Positions 33,780-43,483 of a stretch of 64,000 nt of DNA are shown here, piece after piece. Position numbers and translations under genes: made by a program. A model generated the notes under the pieces. The model had not been told where the DNA came from, did no database searches, and saw nothing but the letters and a program-made list of their open reading frames with translations. The stretch covers positions 30,296,101 through 30,360,100 of the forward strand of contig CM073321.1 in the NCBI GenBank assembly GCA_037043015.1, read 5' to 3'. This stretch comes from Bryum argenteum (taxonomy: Eukaryota > Streptophyta > Bryopsida > Bryales > Bryaceae). Position 1 is the first letter of the stretch, and each line of letters begins with the position of its first letter.

Positions 33780-36758
33780 TTCAGGTAATCATAGAGTTGA
33801 GTGAATCCGAAGGCGACGGAGATTTTCAGCGTCTTTTTTCTGAGGTATTTGACTTACTTCTTTTGCTTAATATATTTTTGTCTAGAGTTTATCCATTCGT
33901 ACTAATTTATCTTTGTTTGTGGTCTTATAGGACTTGGATGGTCCTTCCGAGCTTGTTCTTCCGGACGATTTAAAAGATTGCCCCGGACTGCCCAGAAGTA
34001 AATGGGATACGAAATTTGTGACACTTCTCAACGATAGTGGGGACGTTGTTGGTTAAGGCATTTGTCAGACTTTGGACGCTGAAAGAATGTTAAAGAGTAA
34101 TGACGAGCCTGTATGTGAAGATCAGGTAGTTGTGCAGATTGTGAAGTGCTTGAATTTGGACTTCGTACCTACTGAGACCATATATGGAACTAGGAGTTAG
34201 AAGCTTAGCCATGCAATCCATGTGGGTTGGCCACTACTCGATCATTTACGAGTGGATCAATTTAACATAGCTCTTTATGTTTGCGATCATCCAAATATAA
34301 AGGGGGTGCGACCGTATGAGTTGGGACATCGGAACTCAGGATCCTTAAGGACCAAGAGAGAAGAGGAGCTTCTGACGATAGATTCAGTCAACTTGGTTGC
34401 AAGCAAGATTTGCTGCAGCAAGAACTGTTGCCAACCTTTTCCTCGAGATAAAATTTTGGCTCTCCAAAAGTAGATGTACGAGGCGTCGGGTTTTAAATTT
34501 AAGTCACATTTCAAGATAGATGTTCATAATCGTTTTCATCAGGCACCAGACGGCACGATGATGGTAACGACTGAAGGCAATGATGTTTGCGCGCGTGCAT
34601 AGCAACATATAAGTGGAGTTCCGATTTCAACATTCTACAGGAGGAAGGCAGAAGCTGCAGCTGGACTACGTGCTCGCCACCATGGGAATGTTGGTCAAAA
34701 GAAACCATGATTGCATGTTAAGCAAGCTGTAGCTACTCTGAAGACATTCATTGACAATGCTGCTGATCATATGCCTCACAGGACGAAGATGTTGACATCT
34801 GGTGAGAAGGTTGTGTCTCGGTCCTTGCCATCGTCCTTTAGATGGAAGGATGCCATACCCGGGATCAATGACATCAATGAGAGGTTGGGCTTGAAGTCCA
34901 TTTCTCAAAGCACACTGAGCAGGATTAGGAGGTCAAAATTTTCTGAGTATTGAAAGAAGGCGCCGGGGGACAACTTTGCTCGTTGCTCAACTTGTAACAG
35001 GATTTCTCAGAGCACACTTAGCAGGAGACAATGATTAAGTCTATGGTTCCTGATTCATGTGAAGTGAATATGTGGATCAAGAAGCTTGAAGAGCATTTGC
35101 ATCATCAAGAAACGCATCGTGAGTATTATTACTCAAATCGTTCTCTTTCTATTCTGAGGCCGAGAGATGTCCTTTGTATAATACATGACAAAATGGATCA
35201 TGTGAAGACTGCCTGCCCTGTATTTTCACATAAAACAAAGGCAAATGATGCATTGATGAAGCTTCCAATTGCTGTGACTGGCATGATTGCTCACGGGCAT
35301 AGCGATGTCCGGTATGCTCATTATGGGCTCAATATTTATCCAAGTGATTGCAATCACACTGTTGGATCAATATAAAAGCTTTTATGAGATCTAGAAGGTG
35401 TTCTGATCTCGTATTCGAAGTCATTATTCGCAAATTCGGGGTCGCTGCCTTTATTTGAAGCTGTATTGTTAGAAAAAGAAGGGTGTTTGAACTCTCTTCT
35501 ACCTGAAAGTGAAGTTTCTGGGGTGGCAGAGCCTCTACCTCCTGTCTTGCATGTGCAACTGGATAACGCAGCTTCTGACAACAAGAATAGTTTTATGTTT
35601 TGCTTTTGGTCTCTTCTGGTACACATGGGTGTGTTCCGTAAAGTATATGTCAATTATTTTGTTAGTTGGACATACCCATGAAGATATTGACGCCCTCTTC
35701 GGACGTTGGAGCATGAATCTCAAAGAGAATGACTTTCTCACACTTCCTCAGTTGATGAAGTCATTTATGGACGCAGAGTCTTTGCTGGTTATTCCTCATT
35801 TGATAGAGGAGATACCAAACTTCAAGGGTTATATCAAAGAATACATTGGTTCTAGAGATGAAATTCTAGTTGGGCATTCGGAGGGTCAGCAATTCAAGTT
35901 TTACAAGCATAACAATGGATGGCCCATGATGCAATATAAGACAGTATATGCACAGACAATGAGTGGTTACCTTCTACTAATGGAGGTATAAAATTGTGGA
36001 AAGAGGACCGAAGTACAGGAAAACCATCGTTACCTACAGGTGAGATGAAACCTTTGGCGCCCATTCCCATGAAGAACCGTGATGACATTGTAAAAGGCAT
36101 TGGAGGGTTTATTAAGATGTGGGAGACTTCAAGTGCGGAGGACATATCTGGAGAATTTCGTCGGCGTCATGAATTTGTTATTTGCTATTGGCGAGCTGTG
36201 AAGCTTGCATAGGTTGAGCCTATAGAAGTGTCTTCATTTTTGAAGAACGGGTGTTGGCCTTTAACTCGAGTACCTGCGACACGAGAATTCTTAAATACTG
36301 GCGAATTGCGAGAGAAATATGGGCGTGATCCGCACTTTATCGGACGGTTGTGTGATAGACCAAGGGAGTCGTTTCGGGTTGGTCGAGATGTTTTTGCTGG
36401 ATATTTTGTAGCTCTACGTCCAGCCGATGGGGATGCTCGTCCTTTTTGGATTGCTAGGGCTATAACTGATTTTGATGTTGATCACAACTATCCAGGCTGT
36501 ATTCATATGCAATATTTTCAACCTACATCAAAAAATAGTGTTGTTCACGAAACCTATGTTGGTTGGAATACGAAGAAGACTTTCAAATGGACAGTTGAAG
36601 ACACTCACATTCCGGAATGGCTTCATGCTGATGCTATTTTTACGTCATGGAAATCAAGTGCAAAACTTGGCTCTCGGCGTCCGATTATTTCATTATCGGA
36701 GCGTCAAATCGACATCATCAAACAAAGTATTGAGCGGTTCGGCGGTGGAGAGGAGTAG
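33780..36758 (+). pseudogene. DUF7869-like putative transposase of the giant transposon, decayed
   Basis: A spliced start (exon 33786-33842, intron, exon from about 33931) leads into one frame to about 34980. That frame has stops at 34054, 34198, 34471, 34600, 34708 and 34951, then a Cys pair NFARCSTCNRI. After a frameshift come RPRDVLCIIHDKMDHVKTACP (35160-35220), stops at 35373 and 35385, HVQLDNAASDNKN, and after another shift VGHTHEDIDALFGRW. A last frameshift near 35980 gives KLWKEDRSTGKP, a TAG at 36210, and the end at 36758. The order Cys pair, DKMDH, QLDN..NKN, GHTHEDID is what I know from proteins labelled DUF7869, which look like RNase-H-fold transposases with Asp at QLDN and acidic residues in GHTHEDID. 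It is the only transposase candidate in the giant unit and sits next to its right end. Confidence 0.68.
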
Positions 36759-37180
36759 CCTGACATCCCTAGTTTATTTGGGCATGCCAATTTAGCTCTA
36801 GTCGAGGTAAATGACCTCAGTGCAATTTGAGCTATCAATTTATCGTGTCGTGACTTTTTGCCAATAGATTCATCTTAGAAATGCACGTAGAAGTCCTCCC
36901 TCTTATCTTTGCTAGCGGTTGATATCCGTAGTTAAGTATTGGTACAGTTGTTGTGCCTTAAAGGTCAACGATTCAAGTGTTTGTAATTTTTCGGAGTTGA
37001 TTGTCGATTCCCAGTTTAATTGAGTTTATCGTTTTATTGTGCTCTTTTTGCAAATTGCTGTCGGGATGCATTTTGCGTTTGCTACTTTCATCATCTTTTG
37101 TATTCAATTTAGCTCTACAATACGCGCGTTTAGCTCGATACATATGTTGGAATTTAGATCGATTGGTTTTGAGCGTTTGA
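36759..37180. other. Right sub-terminal region of the giant transposon
   Basis: No gene. Degenerate palindrome relics occur at about 36790 (AATTTAGCTCTAGTCGAGG) and around 37108-37140 (TTTAGCTCTAC, TTTAGCTCGATA), so the motif reaches almost to the right inverted repeat. Confidence 0.6.
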
Positions 37181-37208
37181 ATATTCCTATTATAACGAAT
37201 TACGTGTT
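37181..37208 (-). repeat. Right terminal inverted repeat of giant transposon
   Basis: Inverted copy of 3390-3417 with one mismatch; followed by ATTC at 37209-37212. Confidence 0.9.
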
Positions 37209-37212
37209 ATTC

Positions 37213-37613
37213 GACAACTTGAAAGGAGGACGGAGGACATTGAGGAAGCTATCAAGCGGTTGAAGGAAGCAAGATTGAAGAACAAAGAGAGGTTTGACCG
37301 CAAGCATCGGTTGCGGCCTAAAGCTATTGAAGAGGATGATTGGGTGTTGGTTTACGATAGTAGTTTGGACAACCAATATAGTACGACCAAGATTTTCTCC
37401 AAGAGATGGTTTGGGTCGTTTGTTGTCAAATTGGTTCACGACAATGCTACCTATTCATTGTGAGAGTTGGACGGTACAACCTTGAAGCTACGGATAGCGA
37501 GAAAACAAATCAAGTTGTTTAAAAAGCGTGGTGATAATTTTAAAGATGCAGGTGAAGACGCCGAGATGGAGCTTGATGAAGATGAAAACCAAGCTGACTA
37601 CATCGAACATTGA
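37213..37613 (+). pseudogene. Retrotransposon A: integrase C-terminus, 3' part
   Basis: The codon split by the insertion (C at 3389, GA here) is completed and the frame reads QLERRTEDIEEAIKRLKEA. It continues RFDRKHRLRPKAIEEDDWVLVYD, then a GPY/F-like KRWFGSFVVKLV, one TGA at about 37461, KQIKLFKKR and an acidic end to TGA at 37611. This is the family's normal ending, in phase with the part at 2567-3389. Confidence 0.88.
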
Positions 37614-37683
37614 TGTAGGCCCACATCATTTATTCATCCAAATTTGCACATTCCAAGAGATGTGCATGTTTAGAAGGGGTGGA

Positions 37684-38523
37684 TGTCGTGATGTGGGCCG
37701 TTTAGTAGTTGTGATTATTTCTTTAGTGGTGTTTAGTACTAATTTATATGTGGTTAATGTGGGATTGATTTTATGTTGTGGCTAGGGTTTAGTTTATGTT
37801 GAGATCATGATTAGCCTTTGTTTATGTTGATGTTAAGGTTGAGAACCGACGTTTGGTTGTTAGGTAGAGTAGATATTTAGTTAGATATTTAGTTGGATAA
37901 GGTGGTGCGAAGGAGGCGGCTTGCTATTGGACCGACCAAAAAAGGCTTAAAGTCAACCATGTGGAAGCTTACCATTGGACCGACTAAGGTAAAACATCAA
38001 GTTGGCGATGTGCAGGCTTCTCATTGGACCGATCTTGCAAAAATCCTCTTTGTGTAACCTAATATGTGGTGGTTTCTTATTAGTTAGAGCTTGGGCGTAG
38101 ATTAGTATAAATTGGCTAGGAGTTTGGAGTTGGGCATGAACAACAAGTGATTGGTGTGTGTGTGAGTTGGAAGTGGGATTTTGAGTGTCTCTAAATATTC
38201 TTCAATACTTAGAGGTTTAGAAGGTGTTGAGTTTGGTTGGAGGGGTGAGGAGATGCACAAAGCATCTAGCTTGTATCTTCTCTCATGAGCTATAAAGGGA
38301 GCAGAAATTTTCATCTTACGTTTTGAGCCGTATCTTTTGCTTGGAGAGGTTCTATGAGGAGAGATTTTAGGAGGTGTTAGAAGGCAAGATATTCTACTTG
38401 TGAGAGGTGGTTTCATGCAAGGAGCAATCTGGAGCAAGGAGAAATGAAGGCCTGAAGTGGCCGAGAGGTTGCAAGAGTGTTGAAGTGAATGGGTTGATAG
38501 AAGATTCACCTCCATAAGTCACA
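37684..38523 (+). repeat. Probable 3' LTR of retrotransposon A
   Basis: A purine tract (AGAAGGGGTGGA) directly precedes TGTCGTGATGTGGG at 37684. A stretch of about 840 bp without coding potential ends GTCACA at 38523, after which the ParB-like gene 2 begins abruptly. No second LTR lies in the window, so the ends rest on the TG..CA rule and the polypurine tract. Confidence 0.45.
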
Positions 38524-38527
38524 CTAA

Positions 38528-41520
38528 CTACCGTACCAAGAAGCTCCGCGCTTACCCGGATGCACAACAATCTTTATGACAGCTCTTCGTTTGAAGTCCA
38601 AGCACAAGTCACATCTGAACATTCCTCTTTGGAGGCTGAAGAGACTAACAGCTGTAAGACCCGCAATGAAGAATGATATCAAACTTCTTGAAAGTCGATT
38701 TGTCAATGGAGGATACATTGAGGGCGTGGCTGTCTTATACGTTGCATTAGAAGACGACAATTCCAAGTCCCATGACGTGATTGAGGAGGACATGCTGTCG
38801 TGGAGCGACAACTGGTGTGTTGTTAACGATGAGTTTGAAGCGAAATTGAAAGATGATCGAGTTTTGCAACAGTTCTTGAACAAAATGTTTAATATTTGGG
38901 ATGGTAATCACCGGTTGCAGGCTTGGCTACCAATCATCAACAGAAAGTACGCTTGGCTATCAATACTTGTGATGAGAAGTACGAAGGTAAGTTCATCGAG
39001 AAGGTGAAGGAGCAATACGAGACCTTCCATCCCCCCGAGATGCTCATCGAGAGGTTGTACGCATTTGCAACCTCTGCAATGGACATCAACTCCAAGCTCA
39101 CGTGGTTGGACAGATGGAACTGGAACCTGAAGTCCAGGGAGGAATTGAAATTCCCAAAACAAAAGTTCTCTGATGAACAATTCAATTCCTTCTTGGACAA
39201 AGCTACTTTCTGGGCACATGTAAATGTCGGCAATTGAATTTGGACCTTTGGAATGTCTGGCTTCTTATGGAACGTCGCTTTTTCCTTTTCTTGCAGCTTT
39301 TGGAAGATTGTCAAACCCAAGTAGTTGGTGCTCTCAAGGCATTGAGGGTGGACGTCAATTATGAACAAGAGAGGCGAGACCAAATCGTGCAAATCCAGGA
39401 CTACGTTGAACAAATGCACTGCAGACTCTGGGTTCCGGCATTCTACCGAGAATTCCGCCCGAAGGTGGATCCCAACGACGCAAAATCAGTCGGCATCTAC
39501 AAGGGCTACCAACCGGAGGACCAGCTTGGTTTGAAATACGCAGCTCGTCTAGTGTTATACTGCTACTTCAAGCACGTCTTGCTTGCAGCGAGAACTGTGC
39601 CAATGCTTCCCGTGTATTTTGAGAATTGGACTGATCCAACTCAAGACACATGCATGTACACAATTGCAATTTAGACCATGTATGGGCATCAGCATTTTGA
39701 TTTCTATGGTTGGTACTTAGACTGCTAGAGGAACGATTGTCCGGGTTGGGAGGTGGATCAACTCAACAGCATTGAACCTGGCTTCTTAAACATCAGCAAG
39801 GACGTGGTGGACTTGGATGAAGTCGACGATACCACTCCACCAGCGGCAGTGAACCCCAAGAAATCAAAGAAGCGCCTTAGAAAGGGCGAGTGTCAGGCCG
39901 ATGTGCAAGCTCCGGCTCCATTATTTGCAACACCTCCACTTGGTATGGCTGCAGCACTACGACTAGCAACCCCAAAGACAAGAGCTGCACTTCAGGAGGC
40001 AGATCTTACTCAAAGCCAAATGGTACCCGGGTCCCAGCCAACGGAGTCTCAAGTTGAAGAGGCCAACTTGCCATTCGTAGACCGCCGCCAACGAAGGCTT
40101 CTGATCAATGATCTAGAAGATGATGAGGCCGCCCCAGCAGAGCGTCTACGTTGTGTGACGCCTGCCTACTTGCCTGGAGAGTCCTCAAGGCAGAAACGGC
40201 CAAAGCACGCCTGTAGCGAGTCACCTGCCCCTGTAATGCTGCATTGCCCAAGCTCCGTGGTGCGAATGATGGTCGATCCTCAGCAGGTGGAGACAAAATC
40301 AACGTCTAAGTGCCTCATTGTCATCGCTTCGATCGTGCGCTGGATGGAGTTGAGTACGATAAAGAAGCCATTGCCAAAGGAATACGACCACATGAAAGAC
40401 TTCATAGCTGAGGTACTACATCAAAGCTGATGTCATTGAACATGTTTCCAACTCAAGTTACTCCACCTCAAATATGTAATTCAGGTGGTGTAGGGGAGGA
40501 CTTTCTACAAGGATGGGAAGCTCATGAAGCTAGATAAAGAGCCCATTCGAGTTGTCGATTTGATAATTGCAGATTATCCAGGCGGATAACGCATGCCTGG
40601 TGTCTCTGATCCGCCACACGCAGTTCCAAACTGGAACATGCAGGACGTTTCCTTCCTGAAGAGTGTCATGCAATACTCAACAAGGTATCTGCATGACGAT
40701 GCGGTAATGTTGCTCTTCTACCTGGACTCTTTGACGATAAAAAAGGAAATCATGACTTACTTCAAGAATTTCAAGCTAAAGGTGTTTGACGAATGGAACG
40801 TGTTTCAAACGCTACCTCTTGCTAGTCACTTTAACAAATCAAAAACAGTAAGTTTTTAGTCGATCTCAAATTCTGTTGAAGCGTTTACATCTTCTTTGTT
40901 TCGAATATTAACTTGAAATATCGTATTGCAAACAAACATGTTCAAAGCTATTCTACTTGTCCGCTCTCTCGACAAGAAGGTCTCCAGGCAGCCAAAGCCA
41001 CTTGAGATTAACCCCGATCAGTATGTACCTGATGTTGATCTCAGCAATAACGATATGTTGTACAACCTTCACGGAGTAGATGACAGCGTGTGCAGAAAGT
41101 TGGATGGGCCAACTTCGCGAGGTGCAAAGTAGAAATCTACGCTTCTTCTGAAAGCCTTAATTCACGGAATTTGCCCTCAAAATGGCACAATTGTGGACTT
41201 CAAAACTGGAGTTGGTAAGATTACTATACTTGAATCTATTTTATGCCATATGTCGTATTCAAAGGACTTATGTTTAGCGACGTTCTTCCATTGCAGGATC
41301 CTCCGTAATTGCTGCAATGACTCTCAATCGCAACATCTTTGCAATGGAGAGTGACTCCAAGCTTTTTGAGGAGATTCTCATTCCTCTTCAAGCTGCTCTG
41401 CTCGACACACCAGAATCTCCACAACGAGCATTGATACCAGATATGGAAGATTCACCTATTTCAGATGCACCATTTGAATCTTGCTCTAAGTAAGTTTTCT
41501 TGAAGTCTGTAAATTTCATA
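38528..41520 (+). pseudogene. Second ParB-like plus DNA-methylase-like gene, truncated
   Basis: The open frame begins at the LTR edge, so the N-terminus is probably lost. LNIPLWRLKRLTAVRP and, at about 38885, FNIWDGNHRLQAWLPI look like a ParB N-terminal core (D-G-N-H-R). Exons with GT-AG borders follow: intron about 39218-39296 (ends TTCTTGCAG), then LLEDCQTQVVGALKALR and a basic linker (KKSKKRLRKG). RVVDLIIADYPGG stands in the D-P-P-Y position. NGTIVDFKTGVG, spliced across 41216-41297 to SSVIAAMTLNRNIFAMESD, closely matches methylase motif I (D-F-x-x-G-x-G) with the following acidic residue. Stops: TAG 39672, TAG 39726, TAG about 40490, TAA about 40587, TAG about 41130, plus a frameshift near 38960. 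Same overall plan as the gene at 20568-25806 but only distantly similar. Confidence 0.66.
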
Positions 41521-41759
41521 GCTTAGTGATTCTGAATACTCACTGAAATTGTGTTATTTGCAGATTAATGAGTCCGACGTTTATATCGAGAAAGCGGAGA
41601 TTTCAGTCCACATTTTCGAACCCCATCGCCTTCGTTCCGGCTCCCAAGTTATGCAGCATCCCTGGCTCGAGCGTTTGCGAGTGCCATATGTGATTCTAGT
41701 CATAGAATGACCCCACCACCTCGTATACATAGTCGGGTTAGGCAATATTTGGACCTAAG

Positions 41760-42470
41760 TGCAGCAGAGTCAGACTCTGATACGCCATAAAACAGTTAGC
41801 TTTATATGAACGCGTTATGACTATGCTATGCTTTAAACATTTTTCCTTAAGAATATTTTTGTTTTGCTTGGAACTTAAGCTATTCAGTTGTTTACAGCTG
41901 TTTGAATTTTGGACCCCAGCGGGCGAGCGCACCGAGGGGTGGTACCCGCACCTCTCTTGCTGTAAGTAAGTTTTGTGCTTTGAAAGGATTTTGAAGTTGG
42001 TAGGATGTTGTAAGCTCATTATTGATTGGTTCATTCACAAAGCTTAAATTCAAAAGTCTGTTATTCATAATGCTCAAGCAAAAATTATGTTGAGATCCCA
42101 TTTTGGACTGCCGTCTCAAGACCCAAAATGAAATAGGCCACAAATTCCCTAATACAAACACCAGTACAATCCCAAACAGTTGGTTATCTAACACTAAGAA
42201 AACTTTGCTGAATTTGTTTTGGTTGCCTTATTGAGAAATATCTAAGATCCCAAACGACGTTCAGTAAATTGGATGTGCCTTCCAACTCACCAAACTCTTT
42301 ATTCAAATCTTAGGGGTTAAGGTTTATAATTTTAATTTATTTGGGGGTATACCTTGACTTCGAATGACTACTAAACTTATGCACGGCCCCAAGTCAGTAT
42401 ACTAAGGTCGCGATTCTAAGGACCCACCTTTACGTAAAATATATTATACATTAATGACGTCAGCCCTAAA
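41760..42470. other. Non-coding stretch
   Basis: No gene or clear repeat seen; moderately AT-rich, with a GC-rich patch at about 41915-41955. Confidence 0.5.
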
Positions 42471-42474
42471 TTTC

Positions 42475-42867
42475 TTAGTTACTATTATCAATTGTATTAT
42501 CCATCCACAACTGGTACTGCGAATGATAATCTACATCTTGGAATTCATCCAATTCCGCCATGGCCTTCAAAATTACCGCCTCCAATTTCTTCTTCAGTCT
42601 CCCTTTGCCCCTGCTAACATTCTTCAGGTAGTTGTGCTCTAGGAATTGAGCCTCTGTTTCCTCATACCAATCCAAGCATGCTTTTTCCGAAAACCTAGTA
42701 TAATCTGATGTTGGGAATCCGGGAGCTACTTCTTTTGGGTGTCTCCTCTTCCTCCTATGGCCTCCACTTCCACTAGCTTGTTGCATACCAAGGTCTGGTG
42801 CAAATGTTTCGGGGGCATCTAGATCCCATGTTCGTTGTCCCTCCTGGTGCTTTTTGGATTTACTCAT
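42475..42867 (-). CDS. Small unknown basic protein or gene fragment
   Basis: On the minus strand MSKSKKHQEGQRTWDLD starts at 42867 and stays open for about 130 codons to 42475. It has a basic GHRRKRRHPKE segment and a helical second half (RLKKKLEAVILKAMAELDE). It is divergent from the RING gene, with a GC-rich repeat tract between their starts, and may be part of the same mobile unit. Not recognised; it could be the first exon of a larger, lost gene. Confidence 0.4.
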   Translation of the reverse strand: MSKSKKHQEGQRTWDLDAPETFAPDLGMQQASGSGGHRRKRRHPKEVAPGFPTSDYTRFSEKACLDWYEETEAQFLEHNYLKNVSRGKGRLKKKLEAVILKAMAELDEFQDVDYHSQYQLWMDNTIDNSN

Positions 42868-43049
42868 CGTTGAACTTCTTGAAAAAACCGGCAAAAAATC
42901 TCCCCCCTGCTATTAATGTGCACCAAACCCCAAAAACTCCTCAGACGACCCGGCAGTGCGCATCATTAAGACGAGCAAGGACACAGGGCGGAGGAGAGTT
43001 CGGTAGCGGTTTGGAGAAAAGTAATATCAAGCCCGCGCGTTGGGGTTTA

Positions 43050-43350
43050 TATATCCCTGGAGACCGGCGGTCGCCCTACAGTCGCCCACCGCTGGTCGCC
43101 CCAGGTCCTGCTGTCGCCACAGCTGCACCGGCGGTCGGCCTACGTCCCGCTGTCGCGACAGCTGCACCAGCGGTCGCTCTACATCCTGCTGTCGCGAACA
43201 GCTGCACCGGCGGTCGCCCCACCTCGTGCGTCGCGACAGCTGTACCTGCGGTCGCGCCCTCACTGGACCGCTGGTTGCCACGCAACGTCATACCTCTATC
43301 TGGACCGCCGGTCGCCTTGAATTTGTGGTCACCCCGGCGCGAGGTTGCCC
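43050..43350. repeat. GC-rich tandem repeats, core CGGTCGCCC, period about 39 bp
   Basis: Units such as GCTGCACCGGCGGTCGGCC repeat with changes, about 39 bp apart, in a 300-bp tract between two divergent genes. The same core is found at 47720-47960 and 48960-49400, in the same orientation, and I did not see it elsewhere in the window. Confidence 0.85.
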
Positions 43351-43483
43351 TATATATTCCCCCATCGTAACTGAACTTCTTATTTGGGTTTACTGGCCTG
43401 GCGCGTTGTCTTACATCCATTAAATTGGCTGCATGCTCGTTTCGGGTAGGTAATAACTATTCGCCATTTTGGCTATTTCATCC

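Larger units (their letters stand above)
3390..37208 (+). mobile_element. Giant TIR-bounded DNA transposon carrying cargo genes
   Basis: Both ends carry the same 28-bp inverted repeat with one mismatch (3390-3417 and 37181-37208), flanked by the 4-bp duplication ATTC. The insertion sits inside the integrase gene of retrotransposon A, and that reading frame is restored exactly when the insert is removed. The length is 33,819 bp, or about 18.9 kb without the later LTR element at 5289-20237. Contents on the minus strand are a FCP1/NIF-like gene and an H3-tail/ParB/methylase-like gene. On the plus strand there is a decayed DUF7869-like gene, the likely transposase. A 23-bp palindrome recurs throughout and was not seen outside. 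The superfamily is unknown; 4-bp duplications are typical of Sola elements, among others. It is not a Maverick/Polinton: no type-B polymerase, capsid or packaging ATPase was recognised. Confidence 0.88.

Noticed and set aside
35354-35653. Minus-strand frame opposite the DUF7869-like gene
   Set aside because: Shadow frame; the plus strand carries the conserved QLDN and GHTHEDID blocks.
34054-36212. Nuclear genetic code with TAG read as Gln
   Set aside because: TGA and TAA also occur in the same frames, frameshifts are frequent, and the SET exons (57.0-58.5 kb) and several long frames have no internal TAG. Decay explains it better, though I list the alternative.
3390-37208. Maverick/Polinton or integrated large DNA virus
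   Set aside because: No type-B DNA polymerase, capsid, protease or packaging ATPase was recognised; the duplication is 4 bp and the inverted repeats are short.
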